DNA from: Xanthostigma xanthostigma | Lineage: Eukaryota; Arthropoda; Insecta; Raphidioptera; Raphidiidae | Assembly: GCA_963575645.1 (NCBI GenBank) | Contig: OY754466.1 | Span: 1,838,001 to 1,902,000 of the forward strand | Reading direction: 5' to 3' | Length of the DNA: 64,000 nt | Part shown: positions 1 to 10,700 of the stretch, piece after piece | How the letters are laid out: every line of letters begins with the position of its first letter | How positions within the stretch are numbered: the stretch's first letter is position 1 | Notes under the pieces: model-generated | Told to the model about the DNA's origin: nothing | What the model saw: the letters and a program-made list of their open reading frames with translations, nothing else | Database searches by the model: none | Program-made: the position numbers and the translations under genes

Positions 1-843
1 AAAAACGAAAAAACCTGTCGAAAATAACAGATGATAAAATAAAAATATAGATAATTTGAAAAACATAGTCCTAACCACTGAGTTATCTAGATGTTCGAAA
101 AAAATATTTTGGATAAAAAAACAGCGGACAGTGGAGTTTTGCGTCACTTCCGTGACTTTTTACCGAGTCTATCAGTAGAAATTTTTTTACGGAAGTGGCG
201 CCAGTAAAAATGTGGGAAACGGTACATATTTTTAGAAAAAACTGCTGACAAAAAACACTCACAAACTTTAATTTCATACCACTGTGATCCTGAAACGTTT
301 TTTGTTGGCCCCCCTTACCCGAAATATGAACTGATTCTCGTACTTCACGTTAGTGATGTTAAAGATACGTCCAGTGGGCCGCATCTGGCCCTCAAGCCAT
401 CTCAATACGGCCCGCGACCAAAATCTATCCAGTGTGGATCAGTGGATTTTAGGTGGCATATTACCCTTATACGAAAATTTATTCAAACTAAATAAATAAA
501 GATTTTAATTTAGTATGTGTTTTAGTTTTTAATTTAGAGTCTGGCCCGCTAACACACCCCAAAATCTTATAAATGGCCTTTTAGAAAAAACAGCCTGTGG
601 CTGGGATACTATAACTATAATATTATGTTAAATTTCAACTATCTGACAGAGCCAAGATGACTACATAAATATTCTGGTACAGAGTACGGAACAATAACAA
701 ACTAAATAACCACTGTTTACAAAAATGATGTTATTTTTCAAATTAAATAAAAAAGTTTAAATTTCTTCATAAAAATAAAACAGTTATTTTCTGAAATTTA
801 CTAAACAATTTATGAATCATTGAAATCAAGGTAGTCAAACAAT
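1..843. other. Non-coding stretch, nothing recognised
   Basis: AT-rich sequence with no open frame that resembles a known family on either strand. It is the upstream region of the small secreted-peptide gene that starts at 944. I see no tRNA, TIR pair or retroelement motif here. Confidence 0.4.
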
Positions 844-845
844 GA

Positions 846-854
846 TATATAAAA
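846..854 (+). promoter_or_regulatory. TATA box of the small secreted-peptide gene
   Basis: TATATAAAA lies about 90 bases before the ATG at 944. A start site 25-35 bases downstream (about 875-885) would give a 5' leader of about 65 bases. This is inferred from position and sequence only. Confidence 0.45.
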
Positions 855-943
855 GTTGCAAAAACGTTTTTTTATACAGATTATGATAAAAACCAAACGA
901 GTTTAAACTGTCTCGAACTACCGGAAAGGTAAATATATAAAAA

Positions 944-1860
944 ATGAACAAAATAATACTAATAGTGATTTTCGGCATAATATCGATATTCGCCGCTGTG
1001 AAAGGAGCTGTTTTCCCAATTATGAGGAACCAGGTAAGTGATTATTACTCATAATTATCATAATAAATCGTAGTAACATGTCCATTGTTCGAATTTAAGA
1101 AATTTCAATGGGGGGAAATACCAAGCACCGCGGCTTCTTAATTTGGGGGAGATGTGGCACAGAAGCTCTGATCATAATTTTCTATGGGAAAAAATCTTTT
1201 TTTATTTTGAAAACAAATACACTAATTCAACTAAAATCATATATTTAATAATTTACTATATGAATCATTGTCTATCTACTCAATGTGCGGTGAGCGAAGG
1301 CAACAAAGCGTATCGAAAATATATCTGCGTCTCTTTCTTCGATGTAATTCCCTGATTTCTCCGATGATAGGATTGGTTGATGTACTTGCATTCAATCTGA
1401 ATAAAGTATCTCTGTTTCAAAAACTTTGTCTTTTTCTATGACGTTAGCATGGGCGTACCCAGCTTTTGGCCCAGGAGGGGGAAAATTTATTAAGCCGGGT
1501 TCTCCGTGCTTGTTTTGCCCTCCTGGATACGACAGTGCCGGCTTCAACTAAAGTCCTGTTTTAATCCAACGCACAGAAACGTCACGTCGTTCCATGAAAC
1601 TGTCGCGCCAATTGCCCGATTTTACACGCAACCAAACGTATCATAAGATGTTCACATCAAAAAGCTTTACCTACTAAATGGAGTTTGATATAGTCTTTAT
1701 TAATTATGGTAATTTTTTTTTCTAGTTTTACACGGGATCGTCGGTTGGCTACAACCCTGGATTGTACGAAACCGCTAGAAATGTCGTCGGCACTGGTGAA
1801 AATCCATACCCTGGTGCAGTACCTTTCAACTACTTTCAAAATTTTTATCGAACCAACTAG
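944..1860 (+). CDS. Small secreted peptide, two exons, unknown function
   Basis: Exons 944-1033 and 1726-1860 give a 74-residue protein. The phase-0 intron has a good donor (CAG|GTAAGT) and a T-rich tract before the acceptor (TCTAG). Residues 1-22 form a hydrophobic signal peptide (MNKIILIVIFGIISIFAA start). The mature part is about 52 residues, has no cysteine, and is rich in Tyr, Asn, Gly, Pro and Phe; it ends in FNYFQNFYRTN. A TATA box lies upstream and an AATAAA poly(A) signal at about 1904. I do not recognise the family. The Tyr/Asn/Gly composition would fit an insect secreted structural, salivary or antimicrobial-type peptide, but that is inference. Signal peptide, intron, TATA box and poly(A) signal together make a real gene likely. 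Confidence 0.6.
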
Positions 1861-2293
1861 TATAAGAAACTGAAATATAACACATTATACTTAAAGTTAC
1901 GAAAATAAAAATACTAAATTTTCAATAATTATTTTATTGAAGAATGGCGGAAAGAACCTCATAGAAAACTGATTTATGTAATGATGTATTTTTAACCAAG
2001 TGTGTAGGCATTCACGGCGTTGCATGTAAGATTTTCTAAAAAAAATAAATTCCTATAGACTGAAGGTCTCACTGTAAAGTACCTATTTATATTTAAAATT
2101 TCAAAGCATATATACATTTCGTGAGTTACAAATCAAAATGCTAAAAATGTTACAATTTACCCCGTCCTCCCCTACGATTTATTTTTGTTTAATAATCCTA
2201 TATTATATATAAAATTTCTTTTTATTTAAAAAAAAATATACGAATAATTTTTCAACCCATTTTATCATTGGCACTAAACCTGCGAAAAAAATT

Positions 2294-2812
2294 AAAAATG
2301 TGTTACGAGAACGCATTACAGAAGTGAAACTTCTAGGTGCAAATCATACGATTGTATTTGGACACGTGGAAAAAATGTGTTATGCCTCCACTACACACGT
2401 GGCCAGCACCGCCACTCAAATAAGTGCCTATCATCGCCGCGATGATTGCCTAGCCCTCCGCACACAATCGTGCCGGTCCGATTGTGTGTACGGGCGCACG
2501 ATGCTGGCCACGCATTCCTTTGATGTACCGACAATCAATCGATTACTGCCGATTACAGGCGATGATGTCCACGCACCGACGAATATGCCCTCTACACAAT
2601 CGTGAGTGCCTGTAAGTGGCGGTGCTGGCCACGTGTGTAGTGGAGGCTTTACGAGATATTTCACGTTCAGATATTTCGTCTGTACAGTTAATCTGAACGT
2701 GAAACTATCTCGTAACACATTTTTTTCTACTTGTCCAAATGCAATCGTATGATTTGCAACTAAAAGTTTCACTTCTGTAATGCGTTCTCAACTTCTCGTA
2801 TAACACATTTTT
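2294..2812. mobile_element. Nested pair of inverted-repeat (MITE-like) elements
   Basis: The outer element has imperfect inverted ends: the left half reads TGTGTTACGAGAACGCATTA and the right half carries its reverse complement near 2780-2807. Inside it sits a second element at 2384-2647 with near-perfect 34-bp inverted ends (GCCTCCACTACACACGTGGC at the left). A further small hairpin (about 2662-2705) lies between the inner element and the right outer arm. No transposase is visible. Open frames in this region only reflect the repeat. Confidence 0.65.
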
Positions 2813-3276
2813 TATTTTTTATTCACTGTTACTACTAGTATGGGTGTTGTATACTGTATTTTGTTCGTATTATAGTGAGTAGAAGGATGTGTTCAGTCGC
2901 TAACAACATTAAGAAAAGAATCTCACCGTGTTAAGAACGATGGAAATATCCTGCATGACTAATGAGCGGTTGAAATGGAAAAAAAACTTGAAACATTTCT
3001 TTTCCACTTGAAAGTATTCCTATACTCCATCAGCTGCCCATTCAAACAGGAAAGTTTTGGAACGTGTCAAAGGAATGGAATCATAATCTTTGACATTGCT
3101 ATTTTTATTTACGCAAGTGGCTTAAATATTGAAACCTAAATAGTATCTTCTACAGAATGTTTTCTAAAAGAACTCTCTAAACCATAATTTCGCTATTTAT
3201 TGATTAATTTCATTATATCACGGAAAACGGGAAAATGTAAACATTTGGATATAAAGTGAAGATTTTTCTATTTTCA

Positions 3277-3325
3277 AATAAATAAAATTGAAGAGTTCTA
3301 TTCAGACGTTAATCAAAGATTTGAA
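3277..3325 (+). mobile_element. 49-bp terminal-only Penelope-like insertion
   Basis: The insert consists only of AATAAATAAAATTGAAGAG followed by the conserved terminal block ending in AGATTTGAA. It is flanked by the 14-bp direct repeat TTTTTCTATTTTCA (3263-3276 and 3326-3339), a target-site duplication. The same terminal block ends the longer Penelope-like copies at 11529-11917, 47785-48589 and 53948-54306. Confidence 0.8.
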
Positions 3326-3878
3326 TTTTTCTATTTTCATTTGCAATACATATTTGACATACATTTTCATTTATAAAACGTATTTTAAAATAAAGTAAGT
3401 GTAATTTTCAGATTGAATTTGGAAAATCCACATCTAAATAATTAACAAAAAAAATGCTAATTCCGTACAGATAAACAGAATGGCAAGTTTTTTCCGGAAC
3501 TGTACAGCCTGCCGTCCACTAGAAGCGAAGCTGTCTAAGACTATACACAAAGATATTATATGTCTCTAAGCAAGCAGTTATAGATATTTTCGATGTACAG
3601 TGTAAGCTCCATTTAACGTCACTCGATATAACGACAAACTCCTTAAAACGTCGAAATTACTTTACTCTAGTTCGTTTACCTTGCTGCTCATACAATGATA
3701 CACTCTAAATAACGACACAGCCACTCTAAATAACGACAACAACACGTCATCATCAATCAATAAACAGTAACTTGTTTGTTATTTTGTTGCTTTGTTGTCG
3801 GCGTCAAGCGTACCGAAGATTCTAAGAAATTCGTTCGTTTCGCATGAGATCAATTCACTCTACCGTTATTAAAGAAGT

Positions 3879-4047
3879 CCAAATCTTTGATTAACGTCTG
3901 AATAGAACTCTTCAAATGAATAAAATTGTCGACCATTTTTTCTCAGACCATATATTGACAAAAAATAATAATAATAATATATTGATTTGTATTTTTATTA
4001 TTTTTTGTCAATATATGGTCTGAGAAAAATTGGTCGACAATTTTATT
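3879..4047 (-). mobile_element. Penelope-like terminal palindrome, reverse orientation
   Basis: It is flanked by the 15-bp direct repeat CGTTATTAAAGAAGT (3864-3878 and 4048-4062). The left end is the reverse complement of the family terminus. The rest is an inverted pair of the AAAATTGTCGACC / GGTCGACAATTTT block around a short AT-rich loop. No coding capacity. Confidence 0.8.
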
Positions 4048-4784
4048 CGTTATTAAAGAAGTTTCACTTCAAATATTAAAATGCGAGGAGAGACCGAATT
4101 CATATTAACATGAGCTGCGGTTTCTACTTTCTTGCAATTCAGTTATTGGTAAGTTGACAATTTAGAAAACATTCTGTATACAAACATCAACGGGTTAACG
4201 TAACCCCCACTTACTATTTATTTCTATTTAGTTTTTAACTATGCGAATCCTGTTTAAAAATAATATTATAACCCATCCCAAAAATCTATAAATATGAGCC
4301 AATTTGAATTACTTCCATTAGTGGAAGATATACCTTTATTTTTGTTTGAATAATCTTCTCCATTGTTGTTTAAGTTTTAATTTGTTCAGAAATAAATTTT
4401 AGTGATTTATAACTATTTTTTTAACGTGAATTCATTAATTATTTTATAATAATTTAATACAGATTTAAAATACCGTGCAGGAGGAATGACGTTTTGTGGT
4501 TTAAAAAAGATGTCGAGTGCAAGCTATACTTCTAAATAATTAGTGTTCCGTGTTAGCAGCCCCCCACTTGTGATTTTTTTTATTTAATTTAATAAGCTAA
4601 GGCTATTTACGTGGAACATCAGAGCCAATTTTAGGTTCTGCAGTTATATACAAAAATAAACAATTGATCGCGCTGAAATGATTTGTTCTTTTTAACTTTC
4701 AAATTTTACAACAAAGAATTTTAAAAAATAATTATTTATTGTAGTATTTTAAATAATTAAATGACAGTTAGGTAAATAATTAAA

Positions 4785-7700
4785 ATGGAACAAATGAATC
4801 GTTTAGTGTTGATAGTGTTTTTAACGTTAGCAATAAGCGTGAATTTAATTAATTGCTACAACAAAATATTGCGCCAAGATTCTATTGCCTATGGAATTGC
4901 AACAATAGCAAACAAAAGTTTTACCGATGACTCGTCTTGTTCCGAACAATTGGGAGTTATGGCTAGCGCAGCGGACAGTCATGTTCCTTGGGCATTAAAG
5001 AGTAAGTAATTATCCACACTTATTTTCGCTGATAACTTCAGATCTACAATCTATCTCCGCCAAACTTATGTTAGAGCTATAAGTCAATAACATTTTTATT
5101 TCAATAATTATAGGTTATAGATAATGTTATTCTTAGTGTTCTACTTTACCCCAGTTTCCTCTACAATGTATATCGATACACAGTGACTTACCGAATCGAC
5201 TAAAATTGGATAAAAAAAGAACTAAGTGAAGATCTAATTTGATTGAAAAAAAAATTGGTTGTCTGTAAAGTCGGTTTACGGACGATAGTTTTACGTGATA
5301 ACGTCATAAAGAAACATTGAAAATTATTAAGGAAATCAATTACAGTTATTATAGGTATTTCTATACACACCATACTCGTAAAGTGCTGAAAAATAACTTT
5401 TTTTTATTTTTCACATTATACGTATACGTTTCCAAACATTTATTTTTATATATTTAAATAGTAAAATTAGAGTCCTAACCAACTGTAGAAACGGTTTTTA
5501 AATATAATGATCCGTTTTCAAAATACACGCAGTTTTAATAAACGGACGGTCGGGTGGTGTGGATTTTTCACTCCCTGTAAGTATATAATATACGAGCGAA
5601 CTGTGGCAGTCTATTGGAAGTTTGTGTCTTGTGATCTTTAATAAATAAATTTTAGTAGCTGTCAAACTCGGGCAGATCGTGCCTCTATCGCTTATATCGC
5701 GCTCTCGCTTGCACGCTCAGGCGGAACGGACACTTTTCGGAACGTTACACTTTTTCGTGCATGCAGCCGGTATTTCATCAATTTATAAGACGTTATCACG
5801 TCAAAAGATGACATTTTTGAATCTAGATTTAAAGTTGAAAATTGTATCAGAAACTCTATTAGTGATGTAACAATAGAGTGGAAGGGTGGGCAAAATGTCA
5901 CCGGTCCCCGACCCGAGAGAGCCGTGAACACAGGAGGATCCTAACATTTATTATTATCCCGTTCAGTAAAATAGAAACAATTAAAATTTATATGTAAGTA
6001 ATTTGGAGTGTTTTTGTGCAAGAATTAGTAATTTCGACCATTTCGCGTAAAACTTATTTTTTGACGTCATACTTTCAGAATGACGAAGCTAATCATGTCT
6101 TCAAATGTTTACTGTTTTTTTTACAGTGTTGGATTCGAGTGGACGTCCCACATCAGGTTGGCTTTGGGGCAACAATTATTGGCTTGGAAAGCAGTCGCAA
6201 TGCACGGCAATTCAGTACCGTCGAGAGCCTGTCATTAGCCCAAAAATAAAAATAAATAGAACCATGGAAAAGGAGTATCCGCCGTACGACATAAATTTTT
6301 TTGTAGCATATTCAAGATTTCATAATTTTTCGTTGCAAACTCGTGTAGTAGTAGTAAACGAAGTACGTAATACCAAAAAAAATAGACTTTTAATAAAGAT
6401 AACTACTTATTTATATTTATTTCATTTTTTTTCACTTGTCAAACTTAGTGCAGGGAAGAAAAGAAACGTAGACATTGTCCAACGGAATTTATTGAAGCAA
6501 CAAATCTATTTTTTTTATTTGCAGGATTTAATCATGATCGGATTATGTTTACCAACGGTTTGTCCTACAATGGAGTTATCGGAGAGGCTACAGCATTATT
6601 TTGATGAAAAAATTTTGATCGCTCAAAATTTATATGAATTAGATATCAACGTAGAATCGGTTAAAGATTTGAGAGATGACCACAAATGGCTACTTTCGAC
6701 CAATTTTATCTTAATGGTGTCAGTAAACAACAACAATAAAAATAAATACATTTAAAACCTCTTATTTAATGTTATAACACGGCACTTTTCTATAAAAAAA
6801 CACGTGTTATTCGAAACACAAAACTGCGTTTTGCTGAGCCTTATTATATTTAGACAAGAATTAAAAAAAAAATATTATTTTCCCGCATCGATTTTCTAAT
6901 CTCGTTAAAGAAAAACCGTGTTATAAAAGTCACGTGTTGTAGAAGTGTCGTGTTATACGGGGGTTACCTGTATCTTAGAATGTTTATAAATATTTGTTCA
7001 TATGTTTTTATTCACAGGAAATTAATAACTTACCAATATCGAACTCGAATTTTTCTGTTCAGCGATGAGCCACATCCTATAGTTACGCTACAGTATACCA
7101 CAACTACACGTAGCGTCTTACCCGCACTTGCGTATAATAAGACAGTTCTGGCTTATTTATTTTTTATTTTATGAAATGTTCTTGTATACTTTAAATAAAT
7201 AAAATTCAGACGTTAATCAAAGATTTGAATTCTTGTATACTTACAGAATAGTATTTTTGATAGCTGTTGGATTGTCGATTGGTGGCACAATGTACGATTT
7301 ATGTGTGTATCAGCCCCAATACAAAGAACTGAGAAAATCCGTTGAAAGTAATTTAAACGATACCATAAATCTTGGAAATGGTTTTAAAGAGAACACATTG
7401 CAATTAAACGGTAAGATTATGCATTGCATAATTTTAAATGACTAAAATTTTATTATGGATTTGTGGCAAGGTTATTAGATTACAGAGGTTGCCTCGTTCC
7501 GTTGGAAAGTAGTCGGGGGATGACGTCAACCGGCGGACCTGACCATTGATTGCGTGTCAATATTTAATAGCATAGTCGAGCGATGACAAACAAACAATAC
7601 CATATTTTGTTATTAGTAACTGTTTCGTTCGTCACTACTAAAAAGATAATAAAATAACATTGAATTCCAGGAAATCTGAACCAATCATTGGAATCGCATA

Positions 7701-10700
7701 TTTCCCATTTACGTGACAAAAAAGAGCCAAAGAGGATAACGTTTGGAAATGTTATGAAATGTTTTTCAATTTATACAAACTTCAAAATAATTCTAAACAC
7801 AAAGATCTCTGATGAATCAGTAACATCCATTCACGGTTTACGCTTTTTGGGAATGTTTTGGGTAATACTTTCTCACACATTATTTTTCTCAATTGATTTC
7901 ACCGACAACAAACCGCACGGCAGCATCGTCGGAGATAAATTTATAACGCAAGTAGCCAGTAATTCAGTCTACTGCGTTGAAACTTTCTTCTTTATGAGGT
8001 AAGTTAAGGCCGCTGCACACGAGGTTAGAAACGCGCTGCTAGAAACACTGCTGACCTGTAGACTGGGTTAGGTACGAAGCTGGAAATAACGTCACTGCGG
8101 GCTCGCCTGCCAGTTCGCAAGATAGATTTTAAAATTAGAACAGGGGCTATTTTCCTTGCTAGGTCCGTTGCTAGGTATGAGCACGAACCAATCAGGAAGC
8201 AGTATCTTGTCACGTGGGCGACTTGAACAAACGCCCACAAACCAACATGGCGTCATTCAGATAACGGACACGTTTTGCTCTGTGTTTATTTTTGAACTGT
8301 CACTGCGCGCGCACCAGATTTATTCACAAAACTAGCTTGAAAAGACATCTCGTGTGAAGCGAGCACATAACAGCAATCAAGAAAACTAGTGCTAGAAAAC
8401 TAGTAGGCAAATCTAGCTGCGCTTTTAGCATTGTATGCAGCGGTTTTGAAAAACAACGCGGAACTGAAGTGACGAAATTTCTATCTTCGCAGCCAGCGCG
8501 CCAGCCAGCACAAGTTTCAGTAGTGATTCCAGCGGCAAAACCAGCCTAGTATGCAGTGGCCTTTACGTTATGAAATAATCGATTCGTTTGCTTTCTTTCA
8601 GTGGATTTTTGTTAACTTATATGTTCTTTAAAATGAAAAAAGAAAATGAAGAGATGCGTGACTCAAAAGTAGCGCGGAAAGGACTTGTATTTTTAATGAT
8701 AACTGTTCGGAGATATATAAGGTAAAAAAAAACCTCGTATGCACTAAAATAACGACGGAACCTTTGCCGTTAATTTTGGGTTCTTCAAGGTTTTTGGGAA
8801 TTTTGTATGATATCTAGACGGAATAGAGTTTCCGGTATTTTAGCCTGTCTGAAAAATGGCCGGTAAGTAGGCCGGTTTTAAAGAAATTCGGTAGCATTTT
8901 AAAAATGTTAATCAGCAATACGCTTGATTGGAAATAATGTTCTTGTCAAAAATGCTATCACCTAGAGCACAGCCATCGGGAAAGGTTTGTAATCTATATT
9001 ATAATCATTGAACGCAACGCGAACAGGCAGGAATGATTCCAGTTTTAATTTTAGTTAATTTCCTATAACCCTGATATTTTTTTTCTTTTTACTCTTTCTG
9101 ATTTTCCCTTCATCATCTCAAAACCAGGACAATGCAATCGCATCGTTGCATCCCTTTCACCGGAACCCATGATTACAATAATTAAAAAACTGTGAAATCA
9201 TTTTCTTAAACAGTTTCTGAAATTGATATTCAGATTGACACCGGCTTACATCGCAGTACTGCTGATAGCAGATGTTAATTACAAATGGTACTCGCGTGTG
9301 TCCGCGTTTGGCATATCGGAAGATTTTAATGGTAACTGTTCCAAATACTGGTGGCGTAACCTTTTGTACATCAATAATTTGTTTCCATTCGACGAGCTGT
9401 GCTTGATTTGGTCATGGTATCTTTCGGCCGACATGCAGTTCTTCGTTATCGGCACATTTTTGATGATGCTTTCCACTTTGTAAGTATTGACCGTAAGATA
9501 TTGATAAATCGATCTTTTAGTTGGATTAATCTAGTGATGGATCGTACCAGTCACTTATAAAGTCAGTAACAATCTTTATGTTAGTAATCGCAATGTGCTG
9601 AAAATGTCCACTATTGTGTGGGCGAGATAAAATAATAATTATTGAAGAAAATCTTCTGTGCTTTTGGCAGGATACAAAAAATAACAATATAGATATTTAA
9701 GTACTAATGCAACTTAAACATCAGTACTGTTGTTTTATTTTTTAATCTTAAAGCCAAAAAGCTCAGACACGCCTGTTAAGTTTGGCTACGAATGACTATG
9801 GCCAGTTGGTGGTCTTAATTTCAAAAATAAACGTTTTGAAGAATAATATTTATTTGATTTTCAGATATTTTACTGCATCAGTGATACTTGGTGGAGTGTT
9901 ACTCGTTTGCTCATGTGTTATCAGTGGATATATTTCTTATGTAAATGAATATGTTCCAACGTAAGTATGCGTGGATATTCATAAGCAAATTAATGCTGTC
10001 TTTTATTTTCGATGTTAGGAAGCGTATTTTGAAAATATGTGTTGAAAATCAGAAGACAATACCACAAACTCCAATGACCATTTAGTTATTATAGATACTG
10101 ACGAGTATTAATTAATTACGTTGAAATTATATTACTAAACCTTAGAAGAACACGTTTATTATATTTCCATTGACGTTTTTTTATTATGTTTTAAATGACC
10201 CTTGGCAAAAATTTTGTTGTTTGCGAATATTTGGCAACGGTACATGAATAGATATTATAAATTACTAGCGGACCCGGCGAACTTCGTACCGCCTAACAGT
10301 ATAATATATATATATATAGCGGCCCTGTACGTGCTTCGCTACGTATAAAGTGAAATAATAAAACAATTTAATTGGAACATCTATCTATCTATTTTATTTA
10401 TTTTAAAATATACATGGACGTATATGTGTGTATGTCGAGCACTCCGGCCTCGCCGTCGTGCCCGGTGCAAAAGAACGAATGGGGAAGGAAGAAAAAAAAT
10501 TTAGGGGTGGACTACCCCTAACATTTAGGGGGATGAAAAATAGATGTTGGCGAAGTGACACCTGTAGACATCTGGCGGGGATAACTAATTAAATGACGAT
10601 TGATCAGTTTTCGACCGGAGAGGAAAAATGATTAAATTACTAAAATGGCTATTAAAAAATAAGGGTTGATCGTAGAAGGGTGAAAATTGAGGATTGTATG

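Larger units (their letters stand above)
2813..4784. other. Intergenic region with Penelope-like insertions
   Basis: No gene is recognised. It holds two short Penelope-derived insertions (3277-3325 and 3879-4047, listed separately). About 3595-3735 carries repeated CTCTAAATAACGACA-type motifs that resemble the ends of a pogo-like element. The rest is AT-rich sequence upstream of the NRF-6-like gene. Confidence 0.4.

Noticed and set aside
6950..7174. An extra NRF-6-like exon between 6719 and 7246
   Set aside because: The 74-codon frame shows no similarity to the family at this point, and joining 6718 to 7247 keeps phase and gives a continuous membrane helix, although the donor is weak.
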